Positions 37,341 to 47,396 of a stretch of DNA of 64,000 nt are shown here, piece by piece. Position 1 is the stretch's first letter. The number at the start of each line of letters is the position of its first letter. The notes under the pieces are model-generated. The model had not been told where the DNA came from, ran no database searches, and saw nothing but the letters and a program-made list of their open reading frames with translations. The translations under genes were made by a program, and so were the position numbers. The DNA is taken from positions 1 through 64,000 of the forward strand of contig CAVQIP010000018.1 in the NCBI GenBank assembly GCA_963712565.1, written 5' to 3'. The DNA is from VAZQ01 sp963712565. Lineage in GTDB: Bacteria; Pseudomonadota; Alphaproteobacteria; Rhizobiales; Xanthobacteraceae.

Positions 37341-39756
37341 ATGACCGAAGATGCACCGCCGAACCCGACCGCGGACGAGCTTCGTCTCCTGGGCGAGCTT
37401 GAAAAGAAGGTGCTGTGGCTTGCGAGCTGGACCATCCATCACGCCAACCACCTGCGCCCCAGCGACGACGGCTTGAAGGTCGGCGGACATCAGGCATCGT
37501 CGGCTTCGCTCGCCACCATCATGACCGCGCTCTATTTCCGCGTGCTGCGGCCGCAGGATCGCGTGGCGGTGAAGCCGCATGCGAGCCCGATCTATCACGC
37601 CATCCAGTATCTGCTCGGCCGCCAGAGCCGGCAGAAGCTCGAGGACTTCCGCGGCTACAAAGGCGCGCAGAGTTATCCGTCGCGCACCAAGGACGGCGAG
37701 GACGTCGATTTCTCCACCGGCTCGGTGGGCTTGGGCGTGGCGCAGACGCTGTTCTCCTCGCTGGTGCAGGATTATGTGCGCGCCCACGGCTGGGGCCTGC
37801 AGCGGCCGGAGGGGCGGATGATCGCGCTCGTCGGCGACGCCGAGCTCGACGAGGGCAACATCTTCGAGGCGATCCTCGAAGGCTGGAAGCAGGGCCTGCG
37901 CAATTGCTGGTGGATCATCGATTACAACCGCCAGAGCCTCGACGCGGTGATCCGCGAGGGGCTGTGGGCGCGCTACGAGGCGCTGTTCAAGGCGTTCGGC
38001 TGGGACGTGGTCATCCTCAAATACGGCTCGCTGCTGCAGCAGGCGTTCCGCGAGCCCGGCGGCGAGCGCTTGCGCCAATGGATCGACAGTTGCCCGAACC
38101 AGCTCTACTCCGCGCTGGTGTTCCAGGGCGGCGCCGCCTGGCGCAAGCGGTTGCGCGATGAGATCGGCGACCAGGGTCCGGTCACGCGGCTGATCGAGGC
38201 GCGTTCCGACGCGGAGCTGGCGCGCCTGATGACCAATCTGGCGGGGCACGACCTGCCGTCGCTGCTCGAGGCGTTCGGCAACGTCGATCACGACCGGCCG
38301 GTCTGCTTCATCTGCTACACCATCAAGGGCTTCGGGCTGCCGTTTGCCGGCCACAAGGACAACCATGCCGGCCTGATGACGCCGACGCAGACCGAAAGCC
38401 TGCGCGCCGCGATGAATGTCCGGCCGGGACACGAATGGGACAAGTTCGAAGGGCTCAGCATCGCGCCGGCCGAGCTGCAGACGTTCCTCGAACAGGTGCC
38501 GTTCGCTCAAGGCAGCCGCCGTCACCAAGCCGCGCGCATCGAGGTGCCGGCGGAATTGCCGGTGACCATCCAGCCGGTGATGTCGACGCAGGCCGGCTTC
38601 GGCGCGCTGCTCAACGAGCTCGGCCGCGGCAACGAGCGCGATCGCGGGCCGCGTCGTCACCACCTCGCCCGACGTCACCGTCTCGACCAATCTCGGGCCC
38701 TGGGTCAACCGGCGCGGCCTGTTCGCGCGCGAGAAAATGGCCGACACGTTCAAGAACGAGCGCATCCCGTCCACGTTCAACTGGGACTTTTCGCCCAAAG
38801 GCCAGCACATCGAGCTCGGCATCGCCGAGATGAACCTGTTCACCCTGTTGTCCGCGCTCGGGCTCTCGCACGCGATCAACGGCGAGCGCCTGATCCCGAT
38901 CGGCACGCTTTATGATCCGTTCATCCAGCGCGGGCTCGATGCGCTCAACTACGCCTGCTATCAGGAGGCGCGCTTCATCCTGGTGGCGACGCCCGCCGGC
39001 ATCACGCTGGCGCCGGAAGGCGGCGCCCACCAGTCGATCGCGACCCCGCTCATCGGGATGGCGCAGGACGGGCTCGCGGCCTTCGAGCCGGCCTTCGTCG
39101 ACGAGCTCGCGGCGATCCTCGCCTTTGCCTTCGACTACATCCAGCGCCATGCCGACGGCGAAGGCTCCGAGCGCAACTGGCTGCGCGACGAGACCGGCGG
39201 CTCCGTCTACCTGCGGCTTTCGACCCGCCCGATCGAACAGATCAAGCGCACGATGACGGACGAGCTCCGCCAGGCGATCGTCGACGGCGCCTATTGGCAG
39301 CGGCCGCCGGGACCGAACTGCCAAGTCGTCGTCGCCTATAGCGGCGCGGTGGCGCCCGAGGCGATCCAGGCGGTCGGGCTGATGGCGGAGGACCGGCGCG
39401 ACGTCGGCCTGCTCGCCGTCACCTCCGCCGACCGGCTCAACGCCGGCTGGACCGCGGCGCAGCGAGCGCGCGAGCGCGGCCTCGTTCACGCCCGCTCGCA
39501 TATCGAGAAGCTGCTGGCGGACGTGCCCTCGCATTGCGGCATCGTGTCGGTGCTCGACGGCCATCCGGCGACGCTCGCCTGGCTCGGCGCCGTTCATGGC
39601 CATCGCGTGCGGCCGCTCGGGGTGGAGCATTTCGGCCAGACCGGCTCGATCCCCGAGCTCTATCGGCACTACGGCATCGACGCCAACGCCATCGTCGCGG
39701 CCGCCGCCACGTTGACGCCGGGGCGGCCGATCCGGCACCTCAGGGCGCTGCCCTAG
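37341..39756 (+). CDS. AceE-like pyruvate dehydrogenase E1 / transketolase-family protein, one frame break
   Basis: Restored length is about 804 residues. The thiamine-diphosphate site is GDAELDEGNIFEAI...NCWWIIDYNRQSLD, and CYTIKGFGLPFAGHKDNHAGL is a signature of homodimeric E1 (AceE). The frame breaks at ~38,630 (one extra base; ELGRGN then SAIAGRVVTTSPDVTVSTNLG), after which the second and third transketolase domains continue to the stop at 39754. It is shorter than E. coli AceE (887). No E2 or E3 gene is adjacent, so the acyl acceptor is unclear; it may act as an orphan 2-oxoacid dehydrogenase or a transketolase-like enzyme. The TAG stop is the first triplet of the repeat that follows. 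Confidence 0.8.
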
Positions 39757-39825
39757 AGCGCTTTGATTTTGCGCATGTTCTATTCGGAAAACCGGTTCCC
39801 ACTTTTCCGGAACATGCGCTAGCGC
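39754..39825. repeat. Repeat family A, copy 1
   Basis: TAGAGCGCTTTGATTTTGCG leads into a 59-base core (39767-39825) identical to that at 47278-47336. The core holds the inverted pair GCGCATGTTC/GAACATGCGC around CGGAAAACCGGTTCCCACTT and ends TAGCGC. The first TAG is the stop of the E1-like gene. The family is common between genes of Bradyrhizobium relatives. Confidence 0.85.
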
Positions 39826-40055
39826 GTCACCGGCGCGCGGTTCCCCATCGCGGCGCTGTCCGCCCGCGGCGCGGCTAGCGCCCATGGAAGGCAGCGATTT
39901 CGGTCTCAAAACTGTTCCCGGCCGGTCGCCGCGCGGCATGCAAAAGTCCTGTGGTTCCAGGGGTTTAAAATTTTTTTCCGGCCGCAACACGATCCCTCCT
40001 AGGCGTTGACCCCGGGCTATGCGGGCATGCGTGGGGAACGAGACAGGAGGATGCT
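39757..40055. other. Intergenic region before the small exported protein gene
   Basis: About 300 bases. The first 70 are repeat A. Beyond it, a T/A-rich tract (taaaatttttttcc, around 39,965) stands out from the GC-rich surroundings and may be part of a promoter for the gene at 40056, which has a strong AGGAGG site. No coding frame is visible. Confidence 0.4.
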
Positions 40056-40337
40056 ATGAGGAAACTGTTGTTTGCCGCGGCAGCCGCGGCTGCACTCGTG
40101 GCGGCGGTTCCGGCCTCCGCTCAGGTCTATATGGGCGCGGACCCCGGCAGCGCCGGCGTTCAGGTCGGCCCGTTCGGATTCGGCGTCGGCCCGCGCTATG
40201 ACTACTGGCGGGATCGCGACGCTTATTACGCCTACGGCGCGGAGTGCCCGCTGGTGCGCGAGCGCGTCGTGACCCCGAGCGGTCGGGTGATCATCACGGA
40301 CGCACCGCGAGTGTCGCTAGCGCCGACAAGTCGCTAG
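40056..40337 (+). CDS. Small exported protein of unknown function
   Basis: The ATG at 40056 follows a strong AGGAGG. The 93-residue product has a signal peptide (MRKLLFAAAAAAALVAAVPASAQ) and a Gly/Tyr-rich mature part (VGPRYDYWRDRDAYYAYG) ending RERVVTPSGRVIITDAPRV. The ending resembles small exported proteins frequent in Bradyrhizobium and relatives. Function unknown. Confidence 0.7.
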   Translation: MRKLLFAAAAAAALVAAVPASAQVYMGADPGSAGVQVGPFGFGVGPRYDYWRDRDAYYAYGAECPLVRERVVTPSGRVIITDAPRVSLAPTSR

Positions 40338-40479
40338 TGCCGACAAATCGGCAATAACACAAATCGCCAATAACCGGCGACGCGCGAATGGCCTCGGAGC
40401 AGTCTCCGGGGCCATTCGGCTGAGGCGGAGCCATTCGGCTGAGGCGAGGACCGTGTGCGGCGATCGCTTCAGCGTCGTC

Positions 40480-41022
40480 CTACACGATCGCCAGCACCAC
40501 CTCCGGAATGAGCGCGCAGGCGGTGACCACGACGGCGTAAGGCAACGCCTGGTCGGTGGGCGTGCGCATCAGCTGGGGCAGCCCGGTCCACAGCAGGTAG
40601 AAGCCGTAAAGCGCCAGAATCAGCAGGAAGTTCAGCCCGGGGACGAGCAGGAAAATGCCGGCCAGCCAGATCGGGGTATGGGCATAGACCGACAATTTGA
40701 CGGCGCTGGGAAAATCCTTGCGGCCGCCGAAACGCGGCGCCAGCAGGTCGATCACGCCCGCGATGATGTAGACCATCGCGAAGGTCAGCAGGTAGACGAT
40801 GATCGCGCGCACGAGATTGGGCACGATCGGCGCCGAGCCGGCAATGAACGATTGGCCGATGAAGTGAGCGACTTCCGGAATCGCCGCGAGGATCGCGACG
40901 TATTTGATGAACAGATCGGTGAGCTTGCCCGGCTCCTGCTCGATCACCTTCCATTCCGCCCGTGGCGTCAGCATGATCGCCTTGACTCGCTCGACCAGCT
41001 TCATCGCGTCATTGCGCCACAT
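40480..41022 (-). CDS. Yip1-family membrane protein
   Basis: From the ATG at 41022 (GGGAGAA upstream) the product is 180 residues. MKLVERVKAIMLTPRAEWKVIEQEP is the amphipathic start typical of bacterial Yip1/DUF1282 proteins, followed by five membrane helices, with the conserved FGGRKDFPSAVKLSVYAHTPIWLAGIF. Function is unknown. It starts 20 bases after the GMC oxidoreductase stop, so it is the last gene of a minus-strand set (hydrolase, GMC, Yip1). Confidence 0.85.
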   Translation of the reverse strand: MWRNDAMKLVERVKAIMLTPRAEWKVIEQEPGKLTDLFIKYVAILAAIPEVAHFIGQSFIAGSAPIVPNLVRAIIVYLLTFAMVYIIAGVIDLLAPRFGGRKDFPSAVKLSVYAHTPIWLAGIFLLVPGLNFLLILALYGFYLLWTGLPQLMRTPTDQALPYAVVVTACALIPEVVLAIV

Positions 41023-41042
41023 TGTCGTTCTCCCGCCGCCGG

Positions 41043-42671
41043 CTAGCCGTGCCTGTCGGCGCGGATCATCGCGGCGCCTTTCTCCGCGATCATCATGGTC
41101 GGAGCGTTGGTATTGCCCGAGGTGATCGTCGGCATGATCGAGGCGTCGACCACGCGCAGGCGCTCGATCCCGATCAGGCGCAGGCGCTCGTCGACCACCG
41201 CCATCGCATCGGTGGCGCGGCCCATCTTGGCGGTGCCGACGGGATGAAAGATCGTGGTGCCGATGTCGCCCGCGGCCTTGATCAGCGCGGCGTCGTCGTT
41301 GCCGACGGAACGTCCCGGCAGATGTTCGACCGGCTGATATTTCGCGAGCGCGGGCTGCGCCACGATCCGCCGCGCGACGCGGATCGAATCGGCGGCGACG
41401 CGGCGATCTTCGTCGGTCGCCAGATAGTTCGGCTTGATCACCGGCTTGTCCGCGGCGTCGGCGGAGCGCAGCCGCACGAAGCCGCGGCTCGTCGGCTGCA
41501 CGTTGCACACGCTCGCGGTGAAGGCGGGAAATTCGTGCAGCGGATCGCCGAATTTGTCGAGCGAGAGCGGCTGCACGTGGAACTGGATATTGGCGCGTTC
41601 GCGCCCGGGGTCCGAGCGCGTGAACAGGCCGAGCTGCGACGGCGCCATGGTGAGCGGCCCGCGGCGGAGCAGCGCGTAGTCGAGCCCCATGCGCGCCCGG
41701 CCGAGGAGCGAGCGATAGGCTTCGTTGAGCGTCTTGACGCCGGCGATCTTGTAGATGAGCCGAAGCTGGAGATGATCCTGCAGGTTCTCCCCGACGCCGG
41801 GCCGCTCCAGCACCACCGGAATGCCCAAGCGCTTGAGCTCTTCGCCCGCCCCGATGCCGGAGAGCTGCAGGATCTGGACCGAGCCGATCGAGCCGGCCGC
41901 GAGCACGACTTCGCCGCGGCAGCGCGCCGACTTCGCGGCGCCGTCTTGCCGCCAGCGCACGCCGGCCGCGCGCCGGCCGTCGAACACGACGCCTTCCACC
42001 AGGCACCCCGTTTCGAGCCGCAAATTGGCCCGCTTGAGCACCGGCTTGAGGAAGCCGCGCGCCGCCGACCAGCGCCGTCCGCGCTTCTGGTTGACGTGGA
42101 AGGCGCACGAGCCCTCGTTGTCGCCGGTGTTGAAATCGGGGATGCGCTTGATGCCGGCCTGCTCCGCCGCCGCGCAGAACGCGTCGAGAATGTCCCAGCG
42201 CACGCGCGGAGGCTCGACCCGCAATTCGCCGCCGGCGGCGTGCGCGTCGCTGGCGCCGAGAAAATGGTCCTCGTGCTTGCGGAAGAACGGCAGCACGTCG
42301 TCGTAGCCCCAGCCGGTGAGCCCGAGCTGACGCCAATGGTCGTAGTCGGCCGCCTGGCCGCGCATGTAGATCATGGCGTTGATGGCGGAGGAGCCGCCGA
42401 TCACCTTGCCGCGCGGGTAATTGAGGCTGCGGCCGTTGAGTCCCGCCTCCGGCTCGGTCTTGAACATCCAGTCCGCGCGCGGATTGCCGATGGCGAACAG
42501 GTAGCCGACCGGGATGTGGAACCAGATCCAGTTGTCCATGCCGCCGGCTTCGAGCAGCAACACGCGCATGCCGGCATCGGCGGAGAGACGGTTCGCCAGC
42601 ACGCAGCCGGCCGACCCCGCGCCGACGATGATGTAGTCGTATTCGCCCTCGCTCGGCGTCGTCTCGACCAT
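41043..42671 (-). CDS. GMC-family flavin oxidoreductase (choline dehydrogenase-like)
   Basis: From the Met at 42671 the protein has 542 residues. FAD-binding starts YDYIIVGAGSAGCVLANRLS, with LNYPRGKVIGGSSAINAMIYMRG and ILQLSGIGAGEEL as GMC signatures 1 and 2. The C-terminal active-site region has TTIFHPVGTAKMG with the catalytic His and ASIMPTITSGNTNAPTMMIAEKGA. It oxidises an alcohol whose identity is not readable; BetA-like names are used loosely for this family. It starts 15 bases after the upstream hydrolase stop. Confidence 0.9.
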   Translation of the reverse strand: MVETTPSEGEYDYIIVGAGSAGCVLANRLSADAGMRVLLLEAGGMDNWIWFHIPVGYLFAIGNPRADWMFKTEPEAGLNGRSLNYPRGKVIGGSSAINAMIYMRGQAADYDHWRQLGLTGWGYDDVLPFFRKHEDHFLGASDAHAAGGELRVEPPRVRWDILDAFCAAAEQAGIKRIPDFNTGDNEGSCAFHVNQKRGRRWSAARGFLKPVLKRANLRLETGCLVEGVVFDGRRAAGVRWRQDGAAKSARCRGEVVLAAGSIGSVQILQLSGIGAGEELKRLGIPVVLERPGVGENLQDHLQLRLIYKIAGVKTLNEAYRSLLGRARMGLDYALLRRGPLTMAPSQLGLFTRSDPGRERANIQFHVQPLSLDKFGDPLHEFPAFTASVCNVQPTSRGFVRLRSADAADKPVIKPNYLATDEDRRVAADSIRVARRIVAQPALAKYQPVEHLPGRSVGNDDAALIKAAGDIGTTIFHPVGTAKMGRATDAMAVVDERLRLIGIERLRVVDASIMPTITSGNTNAPTMMIAEKGAAMIRADRHG

Positions 42672-42685
42672 GCAGCTGCCGTCGG

Positions 42686-43691
42686 TCACGCCACGGAGAG
42701 CTTCATCAGCGCGAGCGCCGCGCGACCGTTGGGGCCGTAGGGATTGCCCAACGATTCCGCGATTTCGAAGTGATTGAAATTCGGAGCCTCGACCAGTTCG
42801 ACGGGCTTGCCGACGGCCTTCACGGCGGCGGCGAAGTCGCGGCTCTGGCGCTGGAAATCCGGGGTCTCGTTGGTGCCGTAGGTGACGATGATCGGCGCGC
42901 GCAACAAGTCGAGCTGGCGTTGCGAGCTCATCGCCTGCTCCATCTCGTCGGTGAACTTGACGTAGGAGCTGCGTTTCGAGAGCCGGACCGGCTTCATGTC
43001 GTACATGCCGCTCATGCAAAGCCCGCCTTTGACGGCGTCGGCAGGCAGGCCGAAATTCTTCTGCCAGTCGGTGACGAGCGCCACGCCGCAGAGATGGCCG
43101 CCCGACGAGTGGCCGCCGATATAGAGCCGGTCGCGGTCGCCGCCGAAGCTCGCCGCATTCTTGTAGACCCAGGCGATGCCACGGCGCACCTGCTCCGCCA
43201 TCACGCGCAGGTCGCCGTCGGCCTCCTTGATCGCGACAAAGTCGAGCGCGACGTAGTGCGCGCCGGCATTCACGAACATCTCGGCGGGATAGGCATAGTT
43301 CTTCGACTCCCCGCCGAGCCAGGCACCGCCGTGAATGAAGACGAAGATCGGCGCATTTGCGCGCTTCGGGCGATAGATGTCGAGTTTCTCGGCCGCGCTC
43401 GGGCCGTACGATTCGCGCACCGGCTGGCCGATGCGGCTGCGCACCGCTTCGCTGGTGGAAGCCGAGCCGCTTGATGACCTGCCCGGCGAGCGGCGCGTAG
43501 AAACGTTGATCATAGGCCGCGTCAAGCTCGACCTGATCGTAATCCAGAAAGACGCGCGGGCCCTTGTCGTGCGGCGGCGGCCCGATCCGACAGTCTTCCG
43601 CCAATGCCGGCGTGACCGCCATCGCCGCGGCACCGCCGAGCACGCTACGACGCGTGATGTGGTTGCGAAGAGCCGCAATCTCGAATTGCAT
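42686..43691 (-). CDS. Alpha/beta hydrolase (carboxylesterase-like), one frame break near 43,480
   Basis: The start at 43691 has a leader with ITRRSVLGGAAAMAVTPALA, a possible twin-arginine signal. The first part runs to PLAGQVIKRL; the frame then breaks and resumes with EAVRSRIGQPVRESYGPSAAEKLDIYRPK. The hydrolase core has IFVFIHGGAWLGG (oxyanion hole HGGAW), YIGGHSSGGHL (nucleophile G-H-S-S-G) and APNFNHFEIAE with the catalytic His. It resembles kynurenine-formamidase-like and hormone-sensitive-lipase-type esterases. The span is one base over a multiple of three. It precedes the GMC gene by 15 bases. Confidence 0.8.
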
Positions 43692-43865
43692 GGTTTTTCC
43701 TCCCGGCTGATCCGACTGCGTGCAAATCGCCGCGTGATCGGTTGATTTGTAGTGATAGTGTATCCGGCGGGCGAATGCGGGGGCAATACTCTTGCCCGAT
43801 CAGCGTTGCGCATGCCGTGGTTTCGGCCGAAAGTATCAACAAAGCGAAGACGACGGGAGGCAGAC

Positions 43866-45856
43866 ATGAAACGCACGGCCGGTGGCTCGGTGCTGTTCCT
43901 GCTGTTGGTGATCGCATCGGCGGCCGATGCACGCGTCAGCCGGATCGACATTTTGCGACGGGAGCCGTTCGCCGCGGGTCAGCAGTTCGGGAACGTCGGG
44001 GCCTACGAAAAGATCGTGGGCCGGTTTTACGGCGAACTCGATCCCGCGCTTGCGCTCAACGGGTGATCGTCGATCTCGACAAGGCTCCGCGCAATGCACG
44101 CGGAAAAGTCGAGTACTCGGCCGACTTCTACATTCTCAAACCCGCCGACATGGCGAAGGGTAACGGCGCCCTGCTCTATGACGTCAACAACCGCGGCAAC
44201 AAGCGCGCGCTCATCCAGTTCAACAGCGCCCGAGCGAGCAACGACCCGGCGACGCCGGAGGAGGCAGGCAACGGATTTCTGATGCGCCAGGGATTCTCGG
44301 TGGTCTGGAGCGGCTGGATTCCCAACCTGCCAACCGCCAACAACGCCTTGCGCATCGAGGTGCCGACGGCGACCGGCGGCTCCGGTCCGATCGAGCAGAC
44401 CGTGTGGGACGAGTTCCTGTTCAACAACGCCACCACGACGGCGGCGAAGCTGACGTTCAAGGCGGTGGGCAGCGAAGCCGGAGCTGCCACGCTGCTGGTA
44501 CGCGGCCGCAACAGCGAGGAACCCGCCGTCGTCCCGCGCGAGCGTTGGGAGTTCGTCGATGCGCAGACCATCCGTCTCACCCCGGCCGGAACCGCCTTTC
44601 AAATCGGCGCGATCTACCAGCTCATCTACAAGGCCGCCGACCCGGTGGTGTCCGGGATCGGGTTCGCGGCAACGCGCGACCTCGTAGCGTTTCTTCGCCG
44701 TGACGCCGTGGACGAAGCCGGTACCGCCAATCCGCTGGCTCCCGCCGGCAGCCCCGCGGTCGATCGCGCGCTTGCGCACGGCACCTCGCAGAGCGGCCGC
44801 TATCTGCGCGATTTCGTCTACCGCGGGTTCAACGAGGATGAGGCAAATCGCATCGTGTTCGAGGCGATCAACCCGCACGTGGCCACCGCGCGGCTGTTCC
44901 TGAACCAGCGATTCGCCCAGCCCAATCGCATGGTCCACATCGCTCACGGCTTCATGTTCTTTCCCGACGTGAGCTTTCCCTTTGCCTATGAAACGCAGAC
45001 CGATCCCTTCACCGGCGCAAGCGACGGCATCCTCGCCCGCTGCACCGCCCGCGCAAACTGTCCGAAGGTGATCCACACCACCACCGGCACGGAGTATTGG
45101 CAGTCGGGGCAATCACTGATCACGACCGATCCGCTCGGGCGCGGTGACGGCACGGCGCCGCCTTCGGTGCGCATCTACCATTTCGCCGGCACGCAGCACG
45201 TCGAGATCCAGACGATGCCGAAGGGTATCTGCGCCACGCCCTCCAACACCGTCGACTACCGTCCGCTGCTGCGCGCCGTGCTCGCATCGCTCGATCGCTG
45301 GGCGAAAGACGACACCCCGCCGCCGCCGAGCCGCCATCCGCGCGTCGCCGATGGTTCGCTGGTCGACACGACAGCTCCGGGCGTCACGATCCCCGGCCTC
45401 CCTCCGGCGAAGAAACCGAACACGCGGCCACGCTTCGATTACGGACCCGATTTCGCCAAGGGCATCATCGGTAAGACCTTGCCGGTCGCGCTGCCCGACC
45501 GATACGGCGTGCTGGTGCCGAAGGTCGATGCCGACGGCAACGAGACCGGCGGCATCAGGCTGCCCGATATCGCGGTCCCCACCGGCACGGCCACCGGCTG
45601 GTCGGTCCGCAGCGCGACCGCCGGCGGCGCGGCCGAGCTTTGCTATCTCGACGGCTCGTTCGTCCCGTTCGCGCGGACCAAGGCCGACCGCGAGGCAAAG
45701 GCAGACACGCGCCCATCTCTGGAAGAGCGCTATCGCGACACCGCCGACTACGCGGCAAAGGTGCGCAGCGCCGCCGACGCGTTGCAGCAGGAAGGATATC
45801 TCCTGCCGGAGGACGTGGAACGCATCGCCGCCCGCGCGTCGTCGACGGCATGGTAG
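43866..45856 (+). CDS. Exported alpha/beta hydrolase domain protein, one frame break near 44,060
   Basis: The ATG at 43866 starts MKRTAGGSVLFLLLVIASAADARV, a signal peptide. The first ~65 residues (RIDILRREPFAAGQQFGNVGAYEKIVG) end in a false stop after ALALNG. Adding one base restores VIVDLDKAPRNARGKVEYSADFYILKP and the rest to SSTAW, about 663 residues. A catalytic-elbow-like GTSQSGRYLRDFVYRGFNEDE and HIAHGFMFFPD are visible. The family is a large secreted hydrolase of the Bradyrhizobium type (Abhydrolase_10-like) with unknown substrate. It diverges from the hydrolase/GMC set. Confidence 0.75.
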
Positions 45857-45889
45857 CTGCGGCGGCCGAACGCACGGCGGCGTCCGCAA

Positions 45890-46294
45890 TCACGCTTCGG
45901 GTTTGCTCTTGGCGGCCAGCCGTTGCTCGAACCGCTGCCGGTCGATCACCAGGCGCTCGTGCGTGCCGCTGCCGATGTCCTCGCTCTCGTCGCGCGCCTT
46001 GACGTTGAAGGTGACGCGGCGGCCGTCGACGCCGGTGACCTCGGCTTCGGCCGTCACCTCGTGCCCGACCGGCGTCGCCGCAAGATGGCGGACGTCGATC
46101 GCGGTGCCGACAGCGCTCTCGCCCGCATCGAGATAGCCGCGGATGGCGTTGAGCGCGGCATTCTCCATGGCCATGATCATCATCGGCGTGGCGAACACGC
46201 GCGGCAGCATCGCGTCCTTGAACTGGTTGGCGAGATGCGCGGGCGTGACGCGCAGCGTGAAGGTTCCCTTCGATCCGAGCGGAATCGGGCGCAT
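45890..46294 (-). CDS. Thioesterase family protein (FlK-like hotdog)
   Basis: The 134-residue hotdog protein contains LPRVFATPMMIMAMENAALNAI, GTAIDVRHLAATPVGHEVTAEAEV, and GSGTHERLVIDRQRF. The order T-P-x-M-I..ENAA...HLAATP-G is that of the thioesterase group including fluoroacetyl-CoA thioesterase FlK. It likely hydrolyses a small acyl-CoA. It is divergent from the ArsR gene. Confidence 0.85.
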   Translation of the reverse strand: MRPIPLGSKGTFTLRVTPAHLANQFKDAMLPRVFATPMMIMAMENAALNAIRGYLDAGESAVGTAIDVRHLAATPVGHEVTAEAEVTGVDGRRVTFNVKARDESEDIGSGTHERLVIDRQRFEQRLAAKSKPEA

Positions 46295-46341
46295 GCGCCA
46301 TGATAGCTGTTTGCCGCCGGGAGAGGTGTGGCGAACCGCGC

Positions 46342-46400
46342 TTGACAGCGGGCGGCTCCGTCCTGTACTTAACCCTTAAGTTATTTAACCAGCTGGTATA
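46342..46400 (+). promoter_or_regulatory. Promoter and candidate ArsR operator upstream of the ArsR-AHSA1 pair
   Basis: TTGACA (46342-46347) and TGTACT (46364-46369), 16 bases apart, give a good promoter. Just before the ATG at 46404, TTTAACCAGCTGGTATA (46384-46400) centres on the perfect 10-bp palindrome ACCAGCTGGT (46388-46397). A palindrome touching the start codon of an ArsR gene suggests autorepression, which is inference. Confidence 0.55.
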
Positions 46401-46403
46401 GAC

Positions 46404-46778
46404 ATGCCGGACCGCCTGAGCGCCACCTTCGCGGCCCTGGCCGATCCCACGCGCCGCGCCATCCTGGCGCGGCTCGCGCTGGGCGAAACCTCGGTCACGG
46501 AGCTGGCCGCGCCGTTCGCGATGAGTCTCCCGGCCGTCTCCAAGCATCTCAAGGTGCTGGAGCGGGCCGGCCTGATCGCGCGCAGCCGCGCGGCGCAGCG
46601 GCGACCCTGCCGGATCGAGCCCGCCGCCCTCAAGCACGTCGACGACTGGCTCGATCGCTATCGCCGGTTCTGGGAGCAGAGCCTCGATCGTTTGGACGAC
46701 TACTTGCGCGAACTCAAGGCGAAGGAGGACAAGCATGGCCGCAGCAAATCCAAGCGCCGCGACCGAGCCCGCCGATAA
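46404..46778 (+). CDS. ArsR-family transcriptional regulator
   Basis: The 124-residue winged-helix protein begins PDRLSATFAALADPTRRAILARL, with recognition helix MSLPAVSKHLKVLERAGLI. No metal-binding Cys motif is visible, so it belongs to the SdpR-like group typically paired with SRPBCC/AHSA1 proteins. Its 3' end overlaps the AHSA1 gene start by 44 bases, indicating coupled expression. It is probably autorepressed through the palindrome at its start. Confidence 0.9.
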   Translation: MPDRLSATFAALADPTRRAILARLALGETSVTELAAPFAMSLPAVSKHLKVLERAGLIARSRAAQRRPCRIEPAALKHVDDWLDRYRRFWEQSLDRLDDYLRELKAKEDKHGRSKSKRRDRARR

Positions 46779-47268
46779 GGTGCTCGTCATCACCCGCACT
46801 TTCGACGCGCCGCGCAGCCTCGTGTTCCAGGCCTGGACGCAGAAAGAGCATCTCGACCATTGGTGCGTGCCGCGCGGCTTCACCATTCTCGACTCCGAAG
46901 GCGAGCTCCGCCCCGGCGGACGCTGGCGATGCCGCATGCGTTCGCCCGACGGCGCCGAATATCGCGTCGGCGGGACCTATCGCGAGATCGTCCAGGACGA
47001 ATTGCTCGTCTTCACCCACGCCTGGGAGAACGAAGACGGCAAGCCCGGGCACGAGACGCTGGTCACGCTGCGGTTCGCCGATCAAGCCGGCAAGACCAAA
47101 CTCACGTTCCGGCAGGCGACCTTCGAATCCGCGGAGTCGCGCGACTCCCATGCCGGCGGCTGGAACGAATGTCTCGACAATCTCTCTGAATCATCTGGCG
47201 ACGCCGCGCGTCCAATCCGCACGCGGCTAGAGCGCATCACGATTGGGTTGAATCGTGATGCGCTCTAA
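46735..47268 (+). CDS. SRPBCC/AHSA1-type protein with repeat-derived C-terminus
   Basis: The 177-residue protein has the START-like fold of AHSA1 relatives: VITRTFDAPRSLVFQAWTQ, GFTILDSEGELRPGGRWRCRM and GGTYREIVQDELLVFTHAWE. The family usually ends soon after GGWNECLDNL. Here the last ~17 residues (RTRLERITIGLNRDAL) are translated from the 17-bp-stem hairpin of the downstream repeat, which also supplies the TAA stop. This suggests the repeat inserted into or replaced the original end. It shares an operon with the ArsR gene. Confidence 0.85.
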   Translation: MAAANPSAATEPADKVLVITRTFDAPRSLVFQAWTQKEHLDHWCVPRGFTILDSEGELRPGGRWRCRMRSPDGAEYRVGGTYREIVQDELLVFTHAWENEDGKPGHETLVTLRFADQAGKTKLTFRQATFESAESRDSHAGGWNECLDNLSESSGDAARPIRTRLERITIGLNRDAL

Positions 47269-47336
47269 ATTCTTTGGTTTTGCGCATGTTCTATTCGGAA
47301 AACCGGTTCCCACTTTTCCGGAACATGCGCTAGCGC
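47228..47336. repeat. Repeat family A, copy 2, with 17-bp hairpin
   Basis: TAGAGCGCATCACGATT (47228-47244) and AATCGTGATGCGCTCTA (47251-47267) make a perfect 17-bp stem with a GGGTTG loop. About ten bases later the 59-base core (47278-47336) matches copy 1 exactly. Copy 1 has only a shortened head. The head is translated into the AHSA1 protein's C-terminus. Confidence 0.85.
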
Positions 47337-47396
47337 AGGTTGCGGCGACGTTCGCCGCCAACGTGCCTCACCCAAGCACTTGAGAGGAGAATTCCC

